From: Coniferiporia sulphurascens
Lineage: Eukaryota; Basidiomycota; Agaricomycetes; Hymenochaetales; Hymenochaetaceae
Assembly: GCA_002794785.1 (NCBI GenBank)
Contig: NBBA01000010.1
Location: 62,001-126,000 of the forward strand
DNA length: 64,000 bases
Direction of reading: 5' to 3'
Below, piece after piece: positions 13,397 through 23,900 of the stretch (positions within the stretch are counted from its first letter, which is position 1; every line of letters begins with the position of its first letter). The position numbers were made by a program, and so were the translations under genes. The notes beneath the pieces are model-generated. The model saw only the letters and a list, made by a program, of their open reading frames with translations. It was not told the origin of the DNA and made no database searches.

Positions 13397-14984
13397 ACCT
13401 CCATTACGGCTACCTCTCATGTTGTATCTGTGAATCTCGATCTAACTCTCGGCGCTTTGCAAGTCGGCACATACATCTCCACAACTCTCTTTGGAATCAC
13501 GTCAATGCAGACGTACTACTTTTACATGAATTTTCCCAATGAACGGAAATTGTTGAAGGGGCTGGTGAGTGATGATATGTTCAATATAGTTAATATTACC
13601 CACTGATGAATTTATGTTTCGAAAGGTCGCTTGTATATGGTACGCCCGTACCCCTATTAACCCATTTTTTTCTCATCACTGAAAGTTGGCAGGGTTTTCG
13701 AGCTCATCCACACGATCTTAGTTACTCGCAACGTCTACGAAATGACTGTTACGAACTTCGGGAGCTTTACAGATTTCGTCGAAATGCCTTTCCCGTTCGC
13801 GTTCTCAATCGTATAGAACGCCATTGTGGCTTGCACAATCCAAGTGCGCTTAAATTCTTATTGCTATCCTACTCGTCTGACAATGCGCGCACCAGGCCTT
13901 TTTTGCATACCGTATACGCCTCATGTCCAAACGTTGGGAGATTGCGCTTGTATCCTGGACACTAAGTCTCGTCCATTTTGTGAACTCGGTCATCACGACT
14001 ACGGAAATTATTGACATAAACAATCTGCCGGTATTCGACGACAAATGGGAGTGGATTGTAACGTTGTTGCTATTCGAGGGCGCAACCAATGATGTGATCA
14101 TTGCCGCGGGCCTGAGCTACTACTTGCACCAGAGTCGGAGTGGCGTGCCTTCGTAGGTGTCCCTTAATGCGATTCGGACGGGATGGGAGGGGTCCTGCAA
14201 AGCATTATTTAATCAAGTCTTTTGTAGCACAGATAAACTTATCCATCGTCTCATTTCATTTACAATCCGTAAGTGTATTTTGCTTTGTTGTCCGTAAAAC
14301 CCTCATAATCTCGATCTCCACCCCAGAAACCGGGCTCGTCACGAGGTAAAGAACTCCACCTCTCTAGTGAATTTTCTGTATTCAAACTTGATTCATAGTG
14401 TTTTCGCAATTTTGGTGTTGATTTTAGTGAGCGTCATTTTCAATAAAATTTTACATTACTGACTTTTCAGTGATAGTTTTTGGCCGTGCCTAATAGCTGT
14501 AAGATTATTCACTTCAGTTAGTATACATCCTAGCGAATGATGCTTCTAGTTCTCTGGATTTGCCTCTACGTTTTTCTCGCAAGATGTAAGTATCCCTCTA
14601 ATTATTGCAATACATCACTTCCTATTTAGGTTATGAAGTATATTCGAACTCCTTTCTGGCCACGTCAGTTGTATCATCGACCCTCAGTATTGTGTTTTCT
14701 CACCTAAAGCCGTTCATTCCATAGTCTAAATGCGCGGTCTGGCCTCCGTTCGGAGAGTACTGGAAACGTATCAATGGGCAGGATTGTATACACCAATGGA
14801 CCAGGCTCAGCGGTGCATCGGGACCTCGCAAGATCTCAACTACAGGTATTTATTCTTAATTCTCCATTCTATCCCACCGCACCTCTCATTTTCTGAATTG
14901 CACCAGACAGTTACGATTGGTATGTCGGACACTACGATGACAATACCGGATAAGTGTCACAGCTTCGACAATGTAAGCTTATAA
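13397..14984 (+). pseudogene. DUF6534-type multi-span membrane protein, copy 1 (broken)
   Basis: The exon chain, firm up to 14426, is about 13397-13564, 13626-13639, 13693-13843, 13896-14152, 14228-14268, 14327-14345 and 14399-14426, then further exons to a stop at 14982-14984. Family landmarks are LTLGALQVGTYISTTLFG, YYFYMNFPNERKLLKGL, AFFAYRIRLMSKRWEIALV, DVIIAAGLSYYLHQSRSG, TDKLIHRLISFTI, TGLVTR and SLNARSGLRS. The protein is a fungal seven-helix type of unknown role. Two lesions are visible against copy 2 at 57370: the start ATG is ACC (13397-13399), and a conserved TGG codon is TAG at 13814-13816. An in-frame donor (GTATAG) at 13811 could splice out the stop, but would delete 11 residues of a helix. 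A TATA-like TATATAA lies at 13324. Probably a pseudogene; a missed 5' exon is possible. Confidence 0.8.
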
Positions 14985-15440
14985 GTTGTGTTGTATTCTA
15001 TTGTATGCCTATTAGCTGACACCGAATTCTCCGACGAGATAAGAGGGTAAACTGCGATGGCAGCTTCGCAACCTCGAGTATCACCGAGGAGCCTTCTGGT
15101 GTTTGATCAGAGATGCCTGGATAGCGTATTTAAATCGCTTCCGCGGCGTATGGTCGACTAGCGCGGTATGAGTAATATGTACGCCGGGATTGGAATGGCA
15201 AAACGGACCGTTTAGGTGCTATTGATATGCTCTCGCGCAGTCCCGAAAACTCAGGTTACAGATTGGCAAATAAAAATATTTATATGGACAATTACTTTAC
15301 AACATCGAATTTCAAGCAAGAAAAAAAGTATAGCTCCCTCTGTTAAAATCAACTAACTCTACGAAAGGTGGTTTAGTTGTGTGGAGATACAGGGATGACG
15401 CATAAGGTAAGATGGTAGAGTTGAGATGGAAAATTATTTT
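14985..15440. other. Short intergenic stretch, nothing recognised
   Basis: AT-rich sequence between the DUF6534 relic and the P450 fragment. It has no frame of note, and no P450 C-terminal half (helix I, ERR triad, heme Cys motif) follows the fragment on the minus strand here. Confidence 0.5.
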
Positions 15441-15935
15441 CTATAATCTGAACGCACATGGGAAGAGAATCGACAAGCCATTTCCCGAACGCGGCGGCGA
15501 GCGAACCACACGCGTAGACTCTTCAGCTGTGGCAACAAAATAGTCGTCTGAGCTTTTGATGGTGATGCCGTAGCCGATGCGCAGAATTACCTCCCCAGAA
15601 TTCCTGTCGGGTATCAGGCGGTCCCAATGGTCAAGCAGACATCGGAAATTAGGGGATTGTCCTTCAATAATTGACCTTGGCGTGGCGTACTTGCGCAAAA
15701 ACCTCTCTAGCTGAGAATAGGCTTTGTCTTCAGTCTTTTCCCTGTTCTATCCGGTCGTTAATGAGGTTCAAGATGAGAAGGCGGGCCTCGTCCTCCTGCA
15801 CGTCCCAATATTGCTTGGAGGCGGCCCGGCCAATATCCTGACGCATTAATTTGCAATACGTGTGGAGACGCTCGCCGTACTTCCTGCAGAAAAACCACAT
15901 AAATCTAAATTGCAAGAATACATGCTGTACTTGAA
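15441..15935 (-). pseudogene. Cytochrome P450 fragment (N-terminal half only)
   Basis: Two minus-strand frames read like the early part of a basidiomycete P450. At 15730-15935 they give QFRFMWFF, then KYGERLHTYCKLMRQD and KQYWDVQEDEARLLILNL, matching the helix C region (YGERWRxHR, then QYxxxQxxEARR). At 15441-15720 they give LERFLRKYA, then LRIGYGITIKSSDDYFVATAEE, matching the segment that usually reads ILxIxYGxxVxxxxDPYxxxAEE. The frame changes between the pieces near 15720, by an intron or a frameshift. The conserved Trp and His of helix C are replaced (ERLHTYC). No membrane anchor, oxygen-binding helix or heme-cysteine motif is found nearby, so this is a relic and not an enzyme. Confidence 0.62.
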
Positions 15936-17133
15936 AGGCTATGAACCTGGTTTCTTGTCAATTGGTACGCAGCAGCAGTGTTTTGCTCCGTCACGATGCA
16001 GATACAGCCCGGTGGCTTGAAACTGCTGACTTATCGGACTGAGGGATCGACTTGTGAGTTTATAATAGGACGCTGCTCACCAGGCCTGAGTCCGAAATTC
16101 CGAATCCCTCGCTTTCCGCGTTTCGGGTGGTATGGGCACGATGGTGACTGTTAATATACTCACCCAAAGATTCGCCGACGTATCTTGTAAAAAAAAATTT
16201 CCATAACACAAAGCCTATCCGGGGACATGAGCCATTTTTGGCGACGGTGAGATACCTAGGATAGGACACCAAGAACGGAGTAGGAGAAGCAATGATTTTG
16301 CGGAATGGCCATGTGCGAGGCGATGAGCGATCGGAGAGCCGAGGCGGGGTGATATAGAGTGATGGCTGTCCCGCGGATTCAATAATAGCTCTGTCAATTG
16401 CCGAGTAAAAGAGAAATAGTGGGCAGTAGAGATGAGCCAATTTTTGTATGTTTTCCCATGTATATAGTACGTGGAGGCTGCTTTTGTCTGAACTGGTCAG
16501 TTCAAATTGAAACAGACCGGCACTATATGCCTGTGCATCCACAACAATTGATGCCTAAGTAGCTCGGGTGAGCGCTTGGGAGAAACGAGACTAAGCTGGA
16601 GCCATTCTTGTCGAGTACTTTATGCGAGGTCACTGGTTTGGTCAACTTATTACTTTCTTAAGGAAGCTGCTGTGTTGTGACGACTAGAGGTCTTTAAACG
16701 GGTAATATGAACCATAAGACTTGGGACTGATAAAGTATAAATCTTGTAGTTCTGCTGCGGTCGCGTAGTGTAGGGGGCGGTGTTAACCGGTACGGTACTC
16801 GCCATCCGCGGAAGCAAAAAAAAGTGTGCTAATCCTATTTTATAGAAAAGATCATTGATGTACTTCCAAAAACAGACTTACACTTCTTATTCCGGTAACA
16901 CGCTTAACCAGAAGATGCCTTACGTGTCAAGAGAAATCGATACGTTATACGCAACGATGTCCGGCGACAGCGATGTCTTGTTGTTCGGCGGCGGTGTGTT
17001 TCCACTAATTCTGTGTCCTTCTTAACTGTCTGTCCCAACTCTCTTGTCTTTTGTCTCCCTGTTCTTTCTTTCATTATCGGCATTGTCGAGCCTTGACGAA
17101 CTTCCTTAACAACGCTCGCTTGTGTTTATCAAC
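15936..17133. other. Intergenic; one unsupported 160-codon minus frame
   Basis: The minus-strand frame 16060-16542 lies just upstream of the P450 fragment and could be more of the same relic, but I cannot align it with a P450. The stretch 16990-17120 is CT-rich and probably contains the leader of the gene at 17134. Confidence 0.4.
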
Positions 17134-18384
17134 ATGTCGGCGTACAATGACATGCCCAGACTCGTAGACTCGCGTGGTCCAAATCCCTGGCAAAGCGCCC
17201 CTCCAGCACCCTCGCCATGGTTTGGGGGCGACTCAACACCAGCCCCAGGTGGATTTGGCGCAGGAATCCCTCAGCAGTCGGGCAGTTCGAACGGAAATCC
17301 AGGCGCCTTTTCTCCCGCGAGGTCGGCGTACGGTCTCCCCCCCTCTGCATCCGCGAACAATCCATGGCATTCTGCGCCACCCGCTGGACAGCCTTCCCCC
17401 CATAGCCCTTTCTCTATGCCTGCTGCGGCGTACGATAATCCGTCTGGCTTTGCACCTGGCGCCCCAGGCTTCACTCCGTGGGCGCCTGAGCAGCCCATGC
17501 CCGCTACGACTCCCAGTCAACACCCTCAAACAACGCCGTGGTACACACCACGCTCGCAACATACTGACTTGGAAGATGGATTTGGCTTTGGGGAAGGTGG
17601 ATTTGAAAGTGGATGGTCTGGGGAACAAGGCGGCGACGCGTGGGGGTTTGGCCAGGCCGGTGCTGGCGGGACTCCCCCACGAGCTCTTGCAACTTCGTAC
17701 GCGTCAGGTCCGCGCCATCAGTACAAAAGGCCTGAGGACTGGCGATCGGACTTCAGTATGCCTAGACCAAAGACTTTGTCACGTCTGTTGTCCATAGGGA
17801 AAGGTTCAAAGGACAGCTGTGAGTTTTTTAAATCGTCAACACCCTTTTTGGATCTGATTTACTTATTAATTTCATCTTGTCAAGTCCGCTCAATGATGGG
17901 GAAACCGTCATTACACTTCACGCTTGACGCAAAGAGTGCATCCTGTTCGTGGGACATCCGGCGCTCTCCTGACTCGTTCCTCGTCCTCCCTGAACAGCGC
18001 ACGCTTTCCTTTCTCGAGCTACAGGAGGGTGCCCTTTCACCACCGCCAGTGCGCATGAAGCTTACGCACCCCCTACTGCCATGGACGGTGCATGTCGCCG
18101 CGGGGCCGAATGAGGTGGTCACCGTCGCCCATTTGCTATGGACACTGCATGCGGAGCTCAACCGCCAGGTCTTCCAGCGCGATTTCTGGAACGACGATGT
18201 CGGTGAGGAGAATCGTAAGATTATATATGCAGCGTGGGAAGCGCGATGCGCGGATGATCCCCCTTTGGCGGCGCAGGGTATCAAGCGCGTCGACTTTCTC
18301 GGAGACCGTTGGGTCTTTGAAGGTCTGAAACGTGTTGGTGAGGGATGGGAGATGAAGTTGAAGCCTGGGAGAGGACGTGTATGA
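17134..18384 (+). CDS. DUF6699-domain protein with Pro/Gly-rich N-terminus
   Basis: Two exons, 17134-17818 and 17885-18384, give 394 residues. The N-terminal half is Pro-, Gly- and Ala-rich with repeated NPWxSAPP and WxP motifs and looks disordered. The C-terminal half carries the DUF6699 pattern common in basidiomycetes: SCSWDIRRSP, a strand-rich middle, VTVAHLLWTLHAELNRQV and the ending GIKRVDFLGDRWVFEGLKRV. The role of the domain is unknown. The 66-nt intron (donor GTGAGT, acceptor TCAAG) is a multiple of three and has no in-frame stop, so retaining it would keep the frame open. The start is the ATG at 17134; the upstream in-frame GTG at 17122 is not needed. A second DUF6699 gene lies at 61125-62126. 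Confidence 0.88.
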   Translation: MSAYNDMPRLVDSRGPNPWQSAPPAPSPWFGGDSTPAPGGFGAGIPQQSGSSNGNPGAFSPARSAYGLPPSASANNPWHSAPPAGQPSPHSPFSMPAAAYDNPSGFAPGAPGFTPWAPEQPMPATTPSQHPQTTPWYTPRSQHTDLEDGFGFGEGGFESGWSGEQGGDAWGFGQAGAGGTPPRALATSYASGPRHQYKRPEDWRSDFSMPRPKTLSRLLSIGKGSKDSCEFFKSSTPFLDLIYLLISSCQVRSMMGKPSLHFTLDAKSASCSWDIRRSPDSFLVLPEQRTLSFLELQEGALSPPPVRMKLTHPLLPWTVHVAAGPNEVVTVAHLLWTLHAELNRQVFQRDFWNDDVGEENRKIIYAAWEARCADDPPLAAQGIKRVDFLGDRWVFEGLKRVGEGWEMKLKPGRGRV

Positions 18385-19602
18385 GTTTTCCCCTTCCACT
18401 TCTCTCCCTTGAATTGCTATCGATTCGGGATACCAGCAAGTATTTATCTAGCAATGACCGTTTACCTGTTTTTTTTCCACCGATCATCTCTGTACGCACC
18501 ACCTGTCAACTTTACTCTTTCCTGGATCATAGCATGCCTGATTGTACTTCTCTAGAACAATTTACATCTCTAACTTTGTTTTCCTACTTGTGAGCGACAT
18601 ACAAGACGTAACTTCGGTTTTAACCATTCCCATACCGAATTTCGTTGTTATTCTTCGCGGCTTCATATGAACGCCTTGACGCCCATCTCACATCCCTTCG
18701 ACTATAGACCCATCTAGTGAGTCTGCGTCCGAATTAATTATCAAGTCCATTTCCCTCAATAAATTAATCGGTTCGAGACTACCTCTGGCCAGTAAAACTC
18801 ACAGATGCTTCTTTATGCTCGAGACTTTGCTTACATATATGGGCGCTTATGTAATTGAAGCGATGGCAGTGCTAAGAGGAACAGGCCGGCCCCCGGTCGT
18901 CCCGCGACTCTTTCTTGTCCCACATACTGCTCCGGTTCTTCTCCATCCTGGTCCATCTAACCACTCCCTTGAAGCATTGTAACTGTCAATTCATTGCCAT
19001 AGACTGCCTTTCGCAACCTGTTGGCAGTCGGGACCGTCTTGCCGCACTTTCATCATCTACGCTTGTTTTAGGGCCTTCGTCATGCTTAGCTCACGTTGCA
19101 GCCTATATAAGTGAGGCCCCCGCTCAGAACGAACTACATGTAACCCACGTGTGCGTTATCGGGATTTTAGATGATTACATCGAAATCTACATAGTCCCCC
19201 CATCTCCGCACATTTCTCCGGGTGACTTCTCTTTTGGGGTCACACGGGGAGACCGCGATCACGCACCACCCCTACGACGGCTCTTCGCGCTCTTAATAGC
19301 TGTATGCTGTGCTCTGAGGCGATCCTATGCCTCAATGCACAGTGCGGTATGACGAATTCCTTAATAACACAGGCTTAAGAACTGTTGCTTGTGTCGCAGA
19401 GTATACAGAGGCAACCGGTGCGGCGGCTGATTAGTTCTTACGGAAGATCACTTGACAGAGTATGTCGTCTTCGGATATACCTTCCTCCTCTTGAACCAGG
19501 GAGAAGGCGGGGCCGCTAGCCGCTGGCTCCGTCGCTGTGTTATATGAAAGCTGAATCTCGTCTCACCACAACCCACGACGGGATCCACTATTGCTCACAG
19601 CA
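18385..19602. other. Intergenic region between DUF6699 and xylanase genes
   Basis: Up to about 18600 it is pyrimidine-rich and probably 3' untranslated. The 145-codon frame at 18915-19352 has no protein character. The remainder should include the xylanase promoter; I recognise no binding site with confidence. Confidence 0.5.
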
Positions 19603-20989
19603 ATGCTCCGTGTCCAGTTTTGTGCCACAGTCTTTTCCGCTCTGTCTGGTGCTGTCTCAACCTATGCAGCATCTCCGCCTATCATTTTACGCGATCTCGC
19701 CGTACCGCGGTTCTTTGGTGCGGCGGCGAACACGACGTTCTTGTACCATGATGTGAACTATACGAAAGTTATTTCCACGCAGGTTTGTCTAAAATATCCC
19801 GCTTTAATATTTGTCATTTTCCATTTCGACTGAATACATTCCGTCCATAGTTTTCCATATTCACTCCCGAGAATGAGAGTACGTGCCCTCCCGCGAATGC
19901 GTAGAGGTATTGTCGCTAAAGGATTTATTCCCTTTTAGTGAAGTGGGAGAATATTGAGCCAGAACAGAATGTGTTCAACTTCACCGCACCCGACGAAATT
20001 GTACGTTTTGCAGAAAGCGTTAACGCAAAAGTCCGCGGGCACAACTTTGAGTGGTTAATATCTCAATTTCTCGCTCTACATGTGTTTTGGACTTTAATTG
20101 GCCTAATCAGGGGAAACCAGCTCCCCCCTTGGGTCAACACGACCTTGAGCGCTACGGAACTCGATAGGGCACTTAAAAATCATATCACGACTATTATGGA
20201 CCACTACCGCGGAAAACTGTATTCGTGGGATGTTATCGTACGTATATAAAAGTTTCCCTCGGTTATGGGGTGTCTGAGCGGCGGCCCCAAGAATGAAATG
20301 ATCTCGGATAACACGCCCAATGAAACGTTCAAAGATAACATCTGGACGCAGAAATTTGGGGAAGAAGCGATGGCGAAGGCGTTAACTTACGCGCGGGCTG
20401 TTGACAAGCAACCGAAGTTATAGTACGCCCTTCCAGTGTTTTCGACACTCGTCGTATTAAAATCCTGCCTTCCTCAGTATAAACGACTACGGGACCGAGG
20501 GAATCAACTCCAAATCCGACGCACTCTACAGTGTCGTTTCTTCTTTTCTGACAGACGGTGTCCCGGTCGACGCTATCGGTTTCCAGTGTCACTTCGAGCT
20601 CGGCCAAATTCCGGATACGCTCGCGCAGAATTTGCAGCGTTTTGCGGCGCTCGGACTGGACGTTGCGATCACAGAGCTTGATATTAATATTGGTGGACCG
20701 GCGAATGCGACCACGCTCGCGCAGCAGGCACAAGACTATTGGACAGTGGTGAATGCGTGCGTACAGACAGAGCGATGTGTCAGCGTGGTAAGTACTGTTA
20801 AATCAAACTGTCGTCTTGTTCACTCACTGTGCTATGCGATAACTTCAACAGAGCGTTTGGGGAGTCTCAGACGATCATTCCTGGATCCCAAATGGCGAAG
20901 TTTTGCCTTGGAATGCGGAAAAACAGCCTAAACCTGCATTTTACGCGATTGCGGACGCCTTTGAGGGAAAACCGGAGCCTTCCGTCTGA
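19603..20989 (+). CDS. Secreted GH10 endo-1,4-beta-xylanase
   Basis: Seven exons: 19603-19782, 19851-19878, 19939-20053, 20111-20237, 20292-20422, 20478-20787 and 20852-20989, giving 342 residues. The family cleaves internal beta-1,4 bonds of xylan outside the cell. A signal peptide (MLRVQFCATVFSALSGAVSTYA) precedes a single GH10 domain; no CBM1 is attached. Conserved motifs are TPENEMKWE, VRGH, WDVINE with the acid/base Glu (split by an intron just before NE), GFQCHFELG, ITELDI with the nucleophile Glu, and SVWGVSDDHSWIP. One departure stands out: the usual WHxQ substrate-binding motif reads WGNQ, with Gly where the family has His; the codon next to it is split by an intron. All phases match and no lesion is visible, so it is probably expressed, but its activity may differ from the family norm. 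Confidence 0.92.
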
Positions 20990-23900
20990 ACGAGGTATTA
21001 TGAAATGGGTTGAAAATTTGCTTAGCCTCGTTTGCATGCGTTGATGAAACTAGGACTCGCACCACAAGAAGGGAGGGGAGCAATGGACTTATTTGTCTTT
21101 CAAAAGGATCGAACATGTTAATGTTGGAAGGCGGAAATTCAAGCTTTTCACGTGTACAATTCATCGTGTTGGGCATTGCAAATTGCTGCAAATGTGGTCT
21201 TCTCGGTTCCTGTCTGCGTGGCATGATACCTCGCAAAGGATCTTGTAGCTCTCTGATCCGATCTAGGACCCATTAATGTTGTGGCGTCGTCAATCCTGCA
21301 TCGATCCTCAAGCGGTCTCTAGCCTCCGGCAAGCATCGTACTCATTAAGAACTCTTTATCAACAGCAAATTTCTATGCTTTGAGGAAGTCGCTTGACCGC
21401 GTGAGTAGTTCCATGTGTCAACTTGAAATACTCCGGAAGGCAAACACCTGGTTTCTGATACCTGAGGAACTGTTCTCCCATAATCCACGTATAGTCTACC
21501 CCCTGACCCTGTTTTCGTGTTGAAGATGTCGGACTCCACTACCCACTCACGGGTGGGAGTCCTTGTCAGCTAAATGCGTCTGCAATTAAATGCGGCAGGA
21601 CGTATCCGCCTGCCCTTAATGACTAAAATGGTTCTCCGGAACTTCGCCAAGCAAAGTAGGTGCCCTACGGCCATCTTTTGCATGAACTCCCCTTTTTTTA
21701 GCGTGATGTCCGGATCATTGACTTGCTCTCTAAGCAGACCTTTGACAGATCTGCAGTTCACCATGGCTACCGGGAGCCCCCCTACAAAATCTTCACCTGA
21801 AAGTGTCACGGACGTTTTCTTACACTCGTGCATGAAGACTTGAGTTCCAAGGTGTTAAAGGCCTACAAAGTACGGACCTTGATAATCTCTTTAGCTTCCC
21901 ACGATAAGGGGTCGGGATTCGCTATCGCTAGGCAAGACCATTACGATGTCTGTTTTTTTCTTCCCGCAGCACAACAACGAATGCCGTCAACGGGGTTAGC
22001 TTGAAGCCCTCGCGACAAACCTGTCCGTCAAGATTCACTAGGTCCCCAAATCTTCGCTTCGACCCGCTTCTCAATTTAGTATGGTTCCTATCGGTGCTGC
22101 GTTCTCTGCGTGAATTGAAAATTTGAAGTCTACTTTTTCTTCGCGCAAAAACTTAGACTCGCCAACGTACCTCGAAAACGCCGCATCTGTTCGTCGCGCG
22201 TAGCGATGTTCTGCCGTAGTTCTGATGCATAGACCGACTATTTATGCGCGGAACTAATCGGCTGTTACCTTCCCATGGAATCCCACCGGCATATTGATAT
22301 GGTACAGCAGGCAAGAGCTCCAAACTTTCTTGCCTGCGGGAACTCTTCCTTTTTTGCCTCTATACCCGCGGTGTGATTATGGCGCCATTTCTCAGTACAT
22401 CGAAGAGGATTAGCCGACGGAAAAAGCCTGATTTCGGTCTCGTCTTTTCCCGTATTTTCTGGGGGAATGGAAGCAAAGACTCGAAGAAAAGTTTATGGTC
22501 TACATACCTAAAACGCTGGGTACACACTTCTCTTGCTATAGTGAATCTGTCTCCTTACTTATTCAGGACATCCAGATGAACACATACATCGCGCCTACTA
22601 TTTTGTATACGAAGATTCGGGGTCCAGACTCTGACTTTATAAACGGAGAGGTGCTATTTCAATACCGTGAATCCATGTCGGCCTTATTGTCCTCACTCTC
22701 TTTGGGAATTTCCTACAGACAGCTGAAGGAGAAGCTACTGCTAGAATGAATTGTGATCATGATAGAGGGGCCTGGATGGCCACTCTATGGTTCCTAGTAA
22801 TTAATCAAACGGGTTGAAGGCCTGCCCGTACAGGCCGGCCAGTGTGCATTTGGGATGATCCACTGCGAGAGAAGGCTAGCGCCGAGTCCGGTCACGTGTA
22901 AACCCGTCTGCGGATACTTAGAGTTTAAGTACACATGTCCATTTGAGCCCCGTGGCCGGATTCCACACCACCTAGTTTACCCACGCATCGGATTCTCAGC
23001 TGTATATATGAGGGGTATCGTAATTCATTTGGTTTAACTGAAGTGCATGAGGCAATTCAAGTTATGAACAGCTGCTGGACTATCAAAGCATGTGATCGGT
23101 ACTCTCCCGCATTTCGGTGCGATGGGGTGCAACGTTGTTAATTCCGCCTTGAACAGGTCGCATACCCTTAATGCTCTGCATTTCTATTGCAGCTGCGCTT
23201 GGTTAATGAGGCTTCTATTAGAAGAACAAGCAGCAAGCAGAACTCAGCCGACGTAAGTGCTGGGTCATGTCGGATTCAGTGGAAAATACAGGATGCCTGT
23301 GTTTCCCTCTATAAGAAAAATAACGGGTGCCCGAATCGCAACAACCTCTGTCCCAGAGGCGAACGTCCCAGCTAGGACTCTCTTGGGTGTATTCGCTAGC
23401 TTTCCTGGTACTGTTAGCACTTACTACACTGGTGGATCTTCTTCGGAACACAAACAAGGAAGATGGGAGAAGACATTCATAGATACATCGATTGTATTAC
23501 CGCCATGCCTCGAGCTGAGCTGTAATGAAACTCTCTCTTCAGGCCGATAAAATGTGGAGAAGGCTCGCTCTCATAGTTCTTCGTTTGTTTTCGGCGTTCT
23601 ACTGTGTGCGTCCGCCGAATGCATAGCATGCTCTTCACGGTTTAGCCGAAAGCGGCGTCGTTTTTGTAATTTATTGACCCTATATGCTCTTGTCTGGCTG
23701 TGTCTCTGCAATACGTTGGGCCTGGCTGCCGTAAAAAGGTACTACATCTTTATCTCGCGTTTACAATATGAGGCGTAAGACAAGGAAGCAGGGGAGGACC
23801 GGAAAAGGGAATCCTTCGGAGTTTCCGGGGGCCGTGCCATGCATCCCAAAATGGGCATAAACCTTCGAATGCCCTTTTTTTTCAAAATGCGGACATCATG

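Noticed and set aside
16060..16542. 160-codon minus-strand frame next to the P450 fragment
   Set aside because: Considered as the P450 N-terminus, but no proline-rich hinge or early P450 motif could be aligned.
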